A DNA stretch of 64,000 nt from Prolixibacter sp. NT017 (GTDB lineage Bacteria > Bacteroidota > Bacteroidia > Bacteroidales > Prolixibacteraceae): positions 1,178,001 to 1,242,000 of the forward strand of contig NZ_BLAV01000001.1 of assembly GCF_009617875.1 (NCBI RefSeq), read 5' to 3'. A program made the translations under genes and the position numbers. The notes beneath the pieces are model-generated. The model had not been told where the DNA came from. It did no database searches and saw only the letters and a program-made list of their open reading frames with translations. Position 1 is the first letter of the stretch. Each line of letters starts with the position of its first letter. Of the stretch, positions 45,919 through 54,829 are shown piece after piece.

Positions 45919-47285
45919 ATTTCTTTTTCGGTTATCATTCGTGCCTGTTTGATGCGATCGGCCATCCCAATACCGTTCCGGATGTTTCCAGCCAGAATCA
46001 ACCCGGGATATTTTCCTTCCAGGCGATCGATCATCTCAAAGCGTTCTTTCGAACTGGCACCATATTGCGGAATGGCGTGCCGGTAGCGGTAAATGTGCTG
46101 AAGGTCCGGTTTCAGTTCCGTCAGTTTCATCATCGGGACCAGTTCCTTTTCCAGCACCTGCTGAATTCGCTCGTCACTGTAATCAATCATCTCCGGATGG
46201 CGGATACCGCCCATGAAGACCGATAAGACAGCGCCACCTTCCGGTGCACGGTTTTGAAAGAACGACGAGGTAAATAGTACACCCAGCATATTCTTGTTTT
46301 CCTTCGCGGGAATTAGGCCGCCAAAGGCATTGAGCGGCATTCCTTTCCAGTTCTTAAATCCCAGGATGACCTGCGAAACAGTCGCGTATTCTAGTTCCAG
46401 GAAGGGAGCCAGTTCCTCATCTGCTAGAAATGGATAAAGACCGGCAAATGCATGTCCGCCAACGGTTGAAATAACCTTGGGTGCCCGGATGGTTTGTGTT
46501 TCTCCATCTGCGGTGGTCGTGACGGTGAATCCGTCCCGGTCCGGCTGAACCTGTGTGTTTTCGGCACCCAGCGTAATGCTTTCCAGTCCTACTGACTTTT
46601 CCAGCGCCTTAATCAATGACGCGAGACCTCCTTTGGCCGAGAAAACCTCGCGGGTCGCTTTTTCATCCCGCGGCTCTTTGGGCTCTTTCCGTTTTTTCAT
46701 GGCGCCGCCCACAAAGCTGCCATAGTTCTGTTCCAGGTTGAACAGTTTGGGCAAGGCAAACTCGGTGACGAGGTATTCCGGGGCACCGGCATATACACCC
46801 GAGATAAACGGATTGACCGCATAATCGAGGAAGCTTTTTCCCATCCGGCGACGGACCAGATCGGCCACCGATTCATTCGGTTTGGTACCTTTCTTCCGAA
46901 ACGGTTCGCCGAGAATCCGGAACTTATCGTACCAGGTAAAGAGGGGCGTGCTAATGGCCGAAATAGGGCCGGAAGGTAACGCATGCCAGTCTTTTCCTTT
47001 CCATATGAGGCGTCGTTTGGCAGCTGGATCGGCTGTTTCGAGTGTCACGTCTTTCTGCAGTTCTTCGAAGAGTTCGGCTACATCCGGATTGCCCAGCACT
47101 CCGGTATTCGGCCCGGTTTCGAACGTAAAGCCATCCTCCTGTACGGTTTGAATCACCCCCCCGGTGTGGGTATTCTTTTCGATGACACGAACATTTTTAC
47201 CCTGCTTTTTCAGGTAATGGGCGGTGGTCAGACCGGTGAGGCCTGCGCCGATAATGATGACATCGGTATTTTGTGTATTGCTCAT
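45915..47285 (-). CDS. hemG: Protoporphyrinogen oxidase, FAD-dependent (HemY/HemG type)
   Basis: Oxidises protoporphyrinogen IX to protoporphyrin IX with FAD. The 456-residue protein opens with the dinucleotide-binding motif IIGAGLTGLTTAHYLKKQGKNVRVIEK, followed by the GGVIQT loop. The C-terminal part has GLILAGNIRNGIGMADRIKQA, the second FAD contact of the family. It is the FAD enzyme often called HemY, not the flavodoxin-like HemG of E. coli; gene naming in this phylum is mixed. It starts three bases after hemN and overlaps hemF, so it is central to the operon. Confidence 0.94.
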   Translation of the reverse strand: MSNTQNTDVIIIGAGLTGLTTAHYLKKQGKNVRVIEKNTHTGGVIQTVQEDGFTFETGPNTGVLGNPDVAELFEELQKDVTLETADPAAKRRLIWKGKDWHALPSGPISAISTPLFTWYDKFRILGEPFRKKGTKPNESVADLVRRRMGKSFLDYAVNPFISGVYAGAPEYLVTEFALPKLFNLEQNYGSFVGGAMKKRKEPKEPRDEKATREVFSAKGGLASLIKALEKSVGLESITLGAENTQVQPDRDGFTVTTTADGETQTIRAPKVISTVGGHAFAGLYPFLADEELAPFLELEYATVSQVILGFKNWKGMPLNAFGGLIPAKENKNMLGVLFTSSFFQNRAPEGGAVLSVFMGGIRHPEMIDYSDERIQQVLEKELVPMMKLTELKPDLQHIYRYRHAIPQYGASSKERFEMIDRLEGKYPGLILAGNIRNGIGMADRIKQARMITEKEI

Positions 47286-47288
47286 TTG

Positions 47289-48665
47289 TCAGACTGGTTT
47301 GGAGAACTTGGATTCATTTTCGCCGCCCATCAACGGGTCGAACGTGGCGGCCACGTTGCGGATGAAGAGGTTTCCTTCCTCGGTGACGTGTATTTTTTCG
47401 TTATCGAATTGAATCAGACCATCGGTTTGCAGCTCATCAAGTTTTGTTTCTTCGTAGGCCACAGCCGACCGGACGGAATCTTCCGAAACGCGGCAGCGCT
47501 CAGCCATGTCGTCCCAGCGAACCTGCCGGTTGCACATCACTTCGGTCACCACTTCGCGAACAATGCGCTCGGTGTCGTTGAGTCGGTAACCTTTGGCAAT
47601 CGGCAAGTGACCGTCTTCCACCTGTTGCATATAATCGTTGATGGATTTACTGTTTTGTGCATATACCTGTTCCAGCTGACTGATTCCCGATACGCCGAAA
47701 GCGTAAACCTGTCCGGTGGTCCGGCGGGTACAGTAGCCTTGGAAATTCCGGTGCAACCGGCGCTCTTTGTGGGCAATGGTCAGTTCGTCGTTGGCTAACG
47801 CGAAATGGTCAAGCCCGATGGCGTGGTAACCGCTTTCAATCAACCGTTCGCTGGCCCGGTCGAACATGGCAATCTTATCCTCGTTGCCTGGAAGACCAAT
47901 CATTTCGAGGCGTTTTTGGCTCTTCTTCACCCACGGAACATGGGCGTACGAGAAAGTGACCAACCGGTCGGGCTTCATCGTGATGGCCTTTTCGATGGCC
48001 GAAATAAAGCTGTCGACGGTTTGGTTGGGCAAGCCGTAAATGAAATCGAGGTTCACATCTACCGGTTCGTCGCCCTCTTTCAGCAGTTGAATCAGTTCGT
48101 CCACCGGAAGTTGGGACGGATCCCGGTTAACGGCTTTCAATACGTCGATATCGAAATCCTGGATACCGATGCTGAAGCGCCTGAATCCGGCTCCTTTTAA
48201 TCGTTTTACCGACTCTTCGTCGAGATGGGCCGGGTTGCATTCGATGGCAATCTCCGGTTGTTCGATGAACGAAAAATTATCGAACAACAGCTGGTTCAAC
48301 TCTTCCAGGTAATGAACCGGAATAGCGTTGGGTGTACCACCGCCGTAGTGAATTTGGGAAACTTTCCGTCCGGGGCCGATGTATTCTTTCACCATTTCCA
48401 CCTCCTTCTTCATTGCCTCCATGTATCGCTTCACGGTTTCATCCTTTTTCATGGGGAAGGAGTTGCAGCCGCAGAAAAAACACATTTTCCGGCAAAACGG
48501 AATGTGGAAATAGAACGAGATGTTTTGCGGTTCCCAGCCATTCGACTCAGCCAGTGCTTTCCGATAATCGGTTTCGGTAAAGCTTTCGGTAAAGAAATTG
48601 GCCGGTGGATAGCTAGTGTAACGCGGTACCGGACGGTTGTATTTTTCTAATAATTCGTTATTCAT
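47289..48665 (-). CDS. hemN: Oxygen-independent coproporphyrinogen III dehydrogenase (radical SAM)
   Basis: Does the same step as HemF without oxygen, using S-adenosylmethionine radicals. The 458-residue protein starts with NRPVPRYTSYPPANFF, typical of true HemN rather than HemW. The radical-SAM cluster motif is FCRKMCFFCGC (C-x3-C-x2-C plus the extra Cys found in HemN), followed by HYGGGTPNAIP. The C-terminal part has a HemN-type domain near VMCNRQVRWDD. It is tightly packed, 11 bases after hemE and three before hemG. Confidence 0.96.
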   Translation of the reverse strand: MNNELLEKYNRPVPRYTSYPPANFFTESFTETDYRKALAESNGWEPQNISFYFHIPFCRKMCFFCGCNSFPMKKDETVKRYMEAMKKEVEMVKEYIGPGRKVSQIHYGGGTPNAIPVHYLEELNQLLFDNFSFIEQPEIAIECNPAHLDEESVKRLKGAGFRRFSIGIQDFDIDVLKAVNRDPSQLPVDELIQLLKEGDEPVDVNLDFIYGLPNQTVDSFISAIEKAITMKPDRLVTFSYAHVPWVKKSQKRLEMIGLPGNEDKIAMFDRASERLIESGYHAIGLDHFALANDELTIAHKERRLHRNFQGYCTRRTTGQVYAFGVSGISQLEQVYAQNSKSINDYMQQVEDGHLPIAKGYRLNDTERIVREVVTEVMCNRQVRWDDMAERCRVSEDSVRSAVAYEETKLDELQTDGLIQFDNEKIHVTEEGNLFIRNVAATFDPLMGGENESKFSKPV

Positions 48666-48676
48666 TCTTGATGCAT

Positions 48677-49723
48677 TTATGACCGTTTCCAGTCGGCATT
48701 CTTTGCCCAGTCGGCCAGAAAGCGGGCGTTTTCAAACGGGATGCCGGGCATAAAGCCGTGTCCCAGGTTGAAAATCCAGTTTTGATTTTCCGCGCCAAAG
48801 CGGAGGTATTTTTTCAGTTCTTTTTCGATCTCTTCCTGCGGTGCAAACAGCAGCCGCGGGTCGATATTCCCCTGCAGCCCGATTTCGGAATGGACCAGTT
48901 TTCGGGCGGTAGTCAGCGGTGTTTGCCAGTCGATGCTGAGGAAATCTGCCTCTTCGGGTGAAATACCGGCCAACCCGGTACCTATTCCTTTCGGGAAGAA
49001 GATGAACGGCAGTCCGGCTTCGCGGACTACCTGCGCGATTTTCCGCACGGGCGGCAAAAAGAGTTCTTCGTAAACATCGAATGGTAGCAGGCCCGCGTGG
49101 GTATCGAACAGTTGAAACACATCAATGCCATGGGCGATTTGTCCCTTGATGTACTCGATGGACATCTCCGTGAGGGCGTCAATCAGCTGCTTTGTGGTTT
49201 CCTTATTTTCGTAAATAAACCGAATCGCATCCGGGAAATCACCTTTACGTCCCAATCCCTGCAGCATGAACAACAGCACGGTGAGCGGTGCCCCGCAAAA
49301 GCCGATGAGCGGGATGTTAGCCGGCTTGGTGCGGTTGATTTCGTCAATCACGGCGTAGATGTAATCCAGTTTCGCCGGATCGGGAAAGAGGCCGGCAACC
49401 GGGTTTTCCCGGAAGGCGAGGGGCTCTTCAAAAACAGGACCGTCGTCGGTGAAGTCGAGGCCCATGCCCATAGCGTACGGAACTACCAGGATATCTGAAA
49501 ACAGGATGGCCGCATCGACGCCTAAATCGTCTACCGGAAGGAGGGTTACCTGGGCCGCCACTTCCGGATTTTGCATCATCTGCCAGAACGTGTATTGCTT
49601 TTTAATCTCCAGGTAGGAGGGCAACACACGGCCGGCCTGGCGCATAAACCACACCGGGGGCCGCTCGGTCGGTTCGCCTTTCAGGGTACGTAATAAAGTG
49701 GATTCGGTCGGGTTTGTCTGCAT
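48677..49723 (-). CDS. hemE: Uroporphyrinogen decarboxylase
   Basis: Removes four carboxyl groups from uroporphyrinogen III to give coproporphyrinogen III. The 348-residue protein has the two family signatures, PVWFMRQAGRVLPSY (substrate-binding Arg residues) and PLIGFCGAPLTVLLFMLQG. The longer frame beginning at 49819 overlaps hemL by 89 bases and adds a Lys/Ser-rich stretch unlike the family, so the ATG at 49723 (MQTNPTESTLLRTLKGEPTE) is preferred. It follows hemL with a seven-base gap. Confidence 0.96.
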   Translation of the reverse strand: MQTNPTESTLLRTLKGEPTERPPVWFMRQAGRVLPSYLEIKKQYTFWQMMQNPEVAAQVTLLPVDDLGVDAAILFSDILVVPYAMGMGLDFTDDGPVFEEPLAFRENPVAGLFPDPAKLDYIYAVIDEINRTKPANIPLIGFCGAPLTVLLFMLQGLGRKGDFPDAIRFIYENKETTKQLIDALTEMSIEYIKGQIAHGIDVFQLFDTHAGLLPFDVYEELFLPPVRKIAQVVREAGLPFIFFPKGIGTGLAGISPEEADFLSIDWQTPLTTARKLVHSEIGLQGNIDPRLLFAPQEEIEKELKKYLRFGAENQNWIFNLGHGFMPGIPFENARFLADWAKNADWKRS

Positions 49724-49730
49724 CAGGGTA

Positions 49731-51032
49731 TTAGCCTTTCTGTTTGATTTTTTGCAATGCGTTGTAACTGGCCTCGATGGTGCGCTGAATGTCTTCGTCG
49801 CTGTGAGCGGCCGAAACAAAGCCGGCTTCGAATTGCGACGGCGCCATGTAGATGCCGCTTTCCAGCGAGTATTTGAAATAATCGGAGAAGACCTTCGTAT
49901 CGCATTTCATCACATCGGCAAAGGAGGTCACCTTCTCTTCTTTCGTGAAGAAGAGGGTAAACATGGACCCGACGCGGTTCACCACGGCCGGGAAATCCAG
50001 TTTGCGGAGGTTGTTCTTCAGGCCTTCTTCCAGCATGCCGGCTTTCCGCTCCAGATCGTCATAAATCATCGAGTCGTTGTCCAGCAATCGCAACTGCGTC
50101 AATCCGGCGGCCATGGCCAGCGGATTTCCCGAAAGGGTTCCGGCCTGGTAAACGGGGCCGTGCGGTGCCAGGTGATCCATGATTTCTTTTTTACCACCAT
50201 AAGCGCCGACCGGCAATCCGCCACCGATGATTTTCCCTAAGGTCGTTAAATCGGGCTCAATGCCCAGCAGGCTTTGTGCGCCGCCTTTGGCTACACGGAA
50301 ACCGGTCATTACTTCATCGAAAATGAGGAGTGCTCCGTGTTTTGTACACAGGTCGCGGACGCCCTGCATGAATTCTTTCGTCGGAACCACCACGCCCATG
50401 TTGCCGGTAACGGGCTCGATGATGAGCGCGGCAATGTTGTCGCCGTGTTTTTCAAAATGGGCGGCAACCGAATCCAAATCGTTGAATTGGGCCGTGAGTG
50501 TGTCGTGTGCTGTTCCGGTGGTGACGCCCGGTGTATTGGGTGTTCCGAAAGTCAAAGCGCCGGAGCCGGCAGCAATCAGGAAACTGTCGTTGTGACCGTG
50601 GTAGCAGCCTTCGAATTTGATGACCAAATCGCGGCCGGTATAGCCACGGGCCAGGCGCAGGGCACTCATGGTGGCCTCGGTGCCCGAGTTCACCATTCGC
50701 ACACTCTCGATGGACGGCATCATCTTCCGCACTTGTTTGGCCATTTCGGTTTCCAGCAGGGTGGGAGCGCCAAAACTGGTGCCCTTCTGTATGGTTTCGG
50801 CCAATGCCTTCAGCACGTCGGGGTGGGAGTGACCGAGAATCATCGGTCCCCACGAACCTACATAATCGATGTATTCGTTGCCGTCGATGTCACGGACTTT
50901 GGAGCCTTGGGCACTTTCGATGAAGACCGGATCGCTTTCCACGCTCCTGAACGAACGCACCGGTGAGTTCACTCCGCCGGGGATGTACTCCAGCGCTTCC
51001 TGAAAGGCCTGTATGCTTTTGGTAAATTCCAT
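49731..51032 (-). CDS. hemL: Glutamate-1-semialdehyde 2,1-aminomutase
   Basis: Makes 5-aminolevulinate from glutamate-1-semialdehyde, with pyridoxal phosphate. The 433-residue aminotransferase-fold protein shows [46 protein letters not shown] and the PLP-Lys motif [18 protein letters not shown], then [16 protein letters not shown]. It is the first gene of the second heme unit, with a -7 box (TATTTTTG) about 35 bases before its start, so it has its own promoter independent of the hemA unit. Confidence 0.97.
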   Translation of the reverse strand: MEFTKSIQAFQEALEYIPGGVNSPVRSFRSVESDPVFIESAQGSKVRDIDGNEYIDYVGSWGPMILGHSHPDVLKALAETIQKGTSFGAPTLLETEMAKQVRKMMPSIESVRMVNSGTEATMSALRLARGYTGRDLVIKFEGCYHGHNDSFLIAAGSGALTFGTPNTPGVTTGTAHDTLTAQFNDLDSVAAHFEKHGDNIAALIIEPVTGNMGVVVPTKEFMQGVRDLCTKHGALLIFDEVMTGFRVAKGGAQSLLGIEPDLTTLGKIIGGGLPVGAYGGKKEIMDHLAPHGPVYQAGTLSGNPLAMAAGLTQLRLLDNDSMIYDDLERKAGMLEEGLKNNLRKLDFPAVVNRVGSMFTLFFTKEEKVTSFADVMKCDTKVFSDYFKYSLESGIYMAPSQFEAGFVSAAHSDEDIQRTIEASYNALQKIKQKG

Positions 51033-51066
51033 GTATATGATATTTTATTTCCGCTCGTTTAATCCA

Positions 51067-51074
51067 CAAAAATA
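51067..51074 (-). promoter_or_regulatory. -7 box (TATTTTTG) of the hemL operon
   Basis: Matches TAnnTTTG on the minus strand and lies 34 bases before the hemL ATG. The same octamer stands before hemA. No clear -33 TTTG is found at the usual spacing. Confidence 0.6.
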
Positions 51075-51174
51075 ACAAATATGCCGGCTCGGGGTTGTAA
51101 TATTTTTGTTGTTTCAGTCGACTGGGGAATTTAATGGGAAGGATGGAAAGTAGATGATAGAGAATAAGCCGTCG

Positions 51175-51274
51175 GGGCGAATTGATATTCGCCCAATTCC
51201 TCCGAATCCCGTTCGGATTTCGCTTCGCTCTTTTTAGGGGCGGTATTCTCTTTTCGGGCGAATGCGATTCGCCC
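51175..51274. repeat. REP-like palindromes between the transposase gene and hemL
   Basis: GGGCGAAT and ATTCGCCC face each other over 4 bases at 51175-51194 and over 3 bases at 51256-51274. A related TCCGAA...TTCGGA palindrome lies at 51201-51217. The same palindrome recurs inside the adjacent transposase gene. The unit resembles REP/BIME elements mobilised by REP-associated tyrosine transposases. Confidence 0.85.
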
Positions 51275-51289
51275 GTACGGGCCGGTCGA

Positions 51290-52012
51290 TTATTTCAGCT
51301 TATCCTTCTTCCAGTTTGCGGGATTATTGATGATATAGTTGGAGATATTCCGGTAAGCTTTTTCTGATTTGATAATATGCTCGTAATAGTTGCGCTGCCA
51401 GATGGAGCCCTCTCCCGATAGGAGCGCCGTTGGGGCGAATTGCAATTCGCCCGTATCCAATCCTTCCTTAGCCCGATCTATTGGAAATTCGCCCGTATCC
51501 AATTCGGCCAATTCGCTCTCCTGAGAAGTGGGATTTTCCTTTGGGGCGAATAGCCATTCGCCCGTATCTGGCTCGAATAGCGATTCGCCCGTCCTATCGC
51601 CGCCGCTTTCTTTTATTTCCCGAATGAGCTGATGAATCCGTTTGGTGGTGGCTCCTTTGTAGCCCCGGATGATGGCGCCGATGGTGTGGGATGGGGAATG
51701 AAATTTTCCGATTTCATCCTTTCCGGGGTTGCTGATTTGATAATCGATGCTGATGATGCCGTGCATGTGGTTGGGCATGATGATGAATTCGCCCAGTGAG
51801 GTATTATTCCTGATTTCGGGTGTTTTGGCCCATTCTTCCTTGGCTATTTCTCCCAATGGATTCAGCAACAGCTCTCCGTTGATAATCCGGCCAAATAGGT
51901 TCTTCCGCTGAGCCGTGCAAAGCGTAATAAAATATAGCCCTTTCCCGGCGTAATCGTAGTTCCTTAAACGGATGCTTCTTCGGTGGTGTCGGCTGGGATC
52001 ATACATTTTCAA
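51290..52012 (-). CDS. REP-associated tyrosine transposase (IS200-like Y1 family)
   Basis: A 240-residue single-strand DNA transposase of the RAYT branch. The HUH motif is in IIMPNHMHGIIS (HMH, 82-84) and the catalytic Tyr is in WQRNYYEHII (about 209). RAYTs are domesticated IS200-like enzymes, each matched to the palindromes that surround it. Between the two active-site parts, residues 138-200 form an unusual insert with repeats of the form DTGE, separated by LFAP, QFAP or FPID. These are the translation of REP palindromes lying in the gene itself. The insert stays in frame and leaves the HUH and Tyr residues intact, so the enzyme may still work. Confidence 0.9.
   Translation of the reverse strand: MKMYDPSRHHRRSIRLRNYDYAGKGLYFITLCTAQRKNLFGRIINGELLLNPLGEIAKEEWAKTPEIRNNTSLGEFIIMPNHMHGIISIDYQISNPGKDEIGKFHSPSHTIGAIIRGYKGATTKRIHQLIREIKESGGDRTGESLFEPDTGEWLFAPKENPTSQESELAELDTGEFPIDRAKEGLDTGELQFAPTALLSGEGSIWQRNYYEHIIKSEKAYRNISNYIINNPANWKKDKLK
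51433..51590. repeat. REP palindromes inside the transposase reading frame
   Basis: Full palindromes of the type GGGCGAAT-N4-ATTCGCCC lie at 51433-51452 and 51544-51563, a partial one at 51574-51590, and a half-site near 51487. All sit in the coding sequence of the 51290-52012 gene and are read as DTGELQFAP, DTGEWLFAP, GESLFEP and DTGEF. Confidence 0.85.
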
Positions 52013-52218
52013 TCATTCGGTTCTGTTGTCAGATTGCTTTTCACAGAACAAGTTAGGAATGATTGGGGGCATCTGCAATGGTTTCTGTTGGCTGATAGGT
52101 ATTTGATATTGGCGAAATCACTCATTTGAGCAGGAATTGGAAAAGTCGTAGTGGGGTGCATGAGTCTTAAGTCTTGGCAGATGCCAGCAATGGCATTTGT
52201 CAAAGTGTTATAGGAATG

Positions 52219-53238
52219 CTAATTCTTATTTCTTATTAACTCAATTAATTCCAAAATTCTAGATGGTAGCTGGCCCTCAAAGTACTCGAAAACTAAAGCA
52301 TTACCAGTAAGAAAATGACTTGATAGTTCAACCCAGTTGTCGATACTTATTGCTCCATTAAGTTTAAATAATTTAGTTGAAAGCGTCTTTATATGTGATT
52401 CAAATTTGTCATTGTGGTTTAAATCGGAATCCCTTCTTGTTAAGTATTCTCTTTCTGTGTAAAAATGAATAGCACCATCGAAATGTCTAAATGTTTTTTT
52501 TAATAAATCATATTCCGCATGTAGGTATTTTACTGGGTGATATTTTTTGCCATCAATGTTGACCTGAGAGTTTTCTTGCTTGAACTCCTCTAGTTGAAAA
52601 GTTTTGATATTATTACTTGTATACCACTTAATATCTAAAGAATATGCATTCGCAAAGTGTATATCAATATCCATTGAGTCAAATTCTAGAGGAGGCCTTA
52701 ATTTCACGATGCCATCTGGAATTTCATTTATCTTTCTATTAAATTTTGCACCATACCATGTATCGCGCTCAAGACACATTGTCGAGTCAATGTTTACCCT
52801 TAGTCGATCATAATCAAGGGAAATGAATTTTTCACATTCAGGATAGTTTGTATAACAAAAGATATCAATAAAACGTGGAGCAAAACCATTATGCTTGCGG
52901 GAATTTCTTCTGAAGAAATGACTTGCCATTGCAATTGTTTTATTTGAGTAGAAATAACCAGAGTTGAATGATTTTTGATTGAATTCGTTTTCTAATTGAG
53001 TGTAATTAACTAGATTTTCTTTATCTACATTAAGGTTAGGGTGAAGACTTTTTACTATTTCTGGATATTCGGCTATTATCCCAATTGTTCGGTCGTAATG
53101 AAAATTGCCTAATGAAAGTTTAACTCCAAAATCTTTACAATAATCAATGAAGGAGTATATTAAATCCTGGTTTTCGTCAAGTTGCTGCTTTTCTTCTTCT
53201 TGCAGTGCTTTGATATAGTTTTCATAAATTTCTTTCAT
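52219..53238 (-). CDS. Unknown protein, AT-rich, probably acquired
   Basis: A 339-residue protein without signal or membrane segments, rich in Lys, Asn, Phe and Tyr, as expected from its AT-rich codons. The base composition is visibly lower in GC than the heme genes on both sides. It starts with a charged helix (EENYIKALQEEEKQQLDENQD after a short lead). Central motifs include RFIDIFCYTNYPECEKFISLDYDR and DIHFANAYSLDIKWY. I do not recognise the family. It sits next to a transposase and tandem repeats, which fits a horizontally acquired passenger. The sequence gives no hint of function. Confidence 0.8.
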   Translation of the reverse strand: MKEIYENYIKALQEEEKQQLDENQDLIYSFIDYCKDFGVKLSLGNFHYDRTIGIIAEYPEIVKSLHPNLNVDKENLVNYTQLENEFNQKSFNSGYFYSNKTIAMASHFFRRNSRKHNGFAPRFIDIFCYTNYPECEKFISLDYDRLRVNIDSTMCLERDTWYGAKFNRKINEIPDGIVKLRPPLEFDSMDIDIHFANAYSLDIKWYTSNNIKTFQLEEFKQENSQVNIDGKKYHPVKYLHAEYDLLKKTFRHFDGAIHFYTEREYLTRRDSDLNHNDKFESHIKTLSTKLFKLNGAISIDNWVELSSHFLTGNALVFEYFEGQLPSRILELIELIRNKN

Positions 53239-53490
53239 TTTAACTTTTTATATTAATATCTAGCTTGTAGACAATTCATTGTTCATAATAGGTGTGTCTG
53301 ACATTGTCCTTAATCCTCCATACCGGGATGTATCGTGTACTTATTATGTCCTTTCAAAAGTAGTCATTGGTGAATTGGATTTCATCGTTTGGTTTTCTGC
53401 TTATCATCCATCGGTTTTTCGCCATTGAAAGTAACGTTTTTTATCATAAAACGAAAGTGAGACCTGGGTGAAATGTTGGTGGATTCAGCC
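53239..53490. other. Spacer before the tandem repeat, nothing recognised
   Basis: Between the unknown AT-rich gene and the tandem repeat. No gene, terminator or RNA element was recognised. Confidence 0.4.
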
Positions 53491-53823
53491 ACGCACATTT
53501 GTGCAGGGCTTCCCTGTGGATTAGACGGGGCACGCACATTCGTGTATGTCTTCGCTGAGAGTTGGAGGAGGCACACACGTTTGTGAAAGGCTTTCCTAAT
53601 GAATTAGACGACACACGCACATTTGTGCAAGGCTTCTCTAATGGATTGGACGAGGCACGCACGTTTGTGTACGTCTTCCCTGAGAGTTGGACGAGGCACG
53701 CACATTTGTTGATGGCTTTCCTAATGAATTAGACGACACACGCACATTTGTGCAAGGCTTCTCTAATGGATTGGACGTGGCACGCACGTTTGTGTATAGC
53801 CTGTTTATGGCGAAGCGAATAAA
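53491..53823. repeat. Eight-unit tandem repeat of 41/42 bp with a 125-bp higher order
   Basis: Units start at 53491, 53532, 53573, 53615, 53657, 53698, 53740 and 53782. Each begins ACGCAC(A/G)TTTGTG or a close variant, containing a small palindrome (GCACA-TT-TGTGC in the best copies), and ends in GACG(A/G)GGC or GACGACAC. Units 3-4-5 match units 6-7-8, giving two copies of a 125-bp super-repeat. The alternation of 41 and 42 bases shifts the frame, so the array is unlikely to be coding, even though short minus-strand frames run through it (reading TNVRASSN repeatedly). Confidence 0.9.
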
Positions 53824-54011
53824 AGCAATGGACTGAAAGGGGCGAATATAGTTGAATCGACTACAGATAAACAATAGAATGGCTAATAGCTATGATTTTT
53901 CGGATATTTACCATAAATTAGTGTATCTGTTAAGTAATAAATCAATTACAGGGTGTTTTACCAGACGGATTGACAAACCAAAAAATGAAATTTAACTTTT
54001 AAATCAGATTT
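53824..54011. other. Spacer after the tandem repeat, leader of the DUF6261-like gene
   Basis: AT-rich DNA with no coding frame. TAACTTTT at 53993-54000 is a near match to the -7 consensus just before the next gene. Confidence 0.35.
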
Positions 54012-54728
54012 ATGATTCCAAAAATTAACAACAAAAGTAGAAATGCCGAAGTAGACGGCACTGCTAAACGCATGATCAATGCCTGGAATAGCGCAGGTAT
54101 AGCCGATGATGCCCACCTGACCACCATTTTTAACCTCGTGGATGCGGGTGAAAAGAAACTTCTCACAGCGATTAATCGCTCGAAAGCCGAATCGGAACTC
54201 GATGAAAAAGATGAAGTCCGCGATAATCAATTCCGCTTGCTGTATAATTTGGTACAGGGAGCGCTCGGTCATCCCGACCCATTGGTCCGGACAGCCGCTG
54301 AGAAGCTGTTTGCTATACTCGACAGGTATAGTTTGTCAATTATCAAGGAGAATTATGTAACCGAGTCGTCGCTGATCGGTTCGTTGCTGGAAGAACTGTC
54401 CGATGCCAGCCTGGAAACGTCTGTTGCTGCAGTTTCGGGATGTGCCGAACTGATTGCTTCGCTGAAAGTTGCCCAGGATGATTTCGAGAATGTCCGTACA
54501 GCCTATGAATCCGAAAAGGACCTGGATAGCAAAACGGCTAACGCTACTACACTGAAAAAACAGCTTGTCCTCGTCATTAACAAAAAGCTGGTGCCGTATC
54601 TCCGGGTTGTTTCGGGGAATGACGAAGCCAAATATGGTGGTTTAGCCGGCACATTGACGCAAATTATTGCCGATAATAATGCGGTGGTGAAAAAGCGCCT
54701 GGCCGATGATGATTCGGCTGCTGCTTGA
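54012..54728 (+). CDS. All-helical protein, possibly DUF6261
   Basis: A 238-residue, soluble, all-helical protein. It begins MIPKINNKSRNAEVDGTAKRMINAW and has amphipathic helices with regular Leu/Ala spacing (LLYNLVQGALGHPDPLVRTAAEKLFAILDRY, LLEELSDASLETSVAAVSG), and a Lys/Asp-rich C-terminus. The pattern resembles DUF6261, a Bacteroidetes-only helical family of unknown function; this assignment is from memory and not checked. It is the only plus-strand gene in the island, monocistronic, with its own terminator. Confidence 0.75.
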   Translation: MIPKINNKSRNAEVDGTAKRMINAWNSAGIADDAHLTTIFNLVDAGEKKLLTAINRSKAESELDEKDEVRDNQFRLLYNLVQGALGHPDPLVRTAAEKLFAILDRYSLSIIKENYVTESSLIGSLLEELSDASLETSVAAVSGCAELIASLKVAQDDFENVRTAYESEKDLDSKTANATTLKKQLVLVINKKLVPYLRVVSGNDEAKYGGLAGTLTQIIADNNAVVKKRLADDDSAAA

Positions 54729-54795
54729 TGCCGGTAGCTGGTTACTAAATACATATAGATACGTTCGATTCGATATATTGCTCAACAGATTGAAT

Positions 54796-54829
54796 CCGCC
54801 TGACCGTAAATGGTTGGGCGGTTTTTTTT
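54796..54829 (+). terminator. Terminator after the DUF6261-like gene
   Basis: CCGCC-TG-ACC pairs with GGT-TG-GGCGG (54796-54821), followed by eight T. Confidence 0.85.

Noticed and set aside
49724..49819. Longer start for hemE
   Set aside because: It would overlap hemL by 89 bases and adds a stretch unlike HemE. The ATG at 49723 fits the family and the seven-base gap.
52009..52203. Minus-strand frame of 64 codons upstream of the transposase gene
   Set aside because: No recognisable protein pattern; overlaps the transposase start and lies in non-coding DNA.
53491..53823. CRISPR array
   Set aside because: Repeats are contiguous and similar over their whole length, with no unique spacers.
53382..53874. 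Three overlapping minus-strand frames reading TNVRASSN repeats
   Set aside because: They are the translation of the 41/42-bp tandem repeat. Units of 41 bases shift the frame, and the frames overlap each other.
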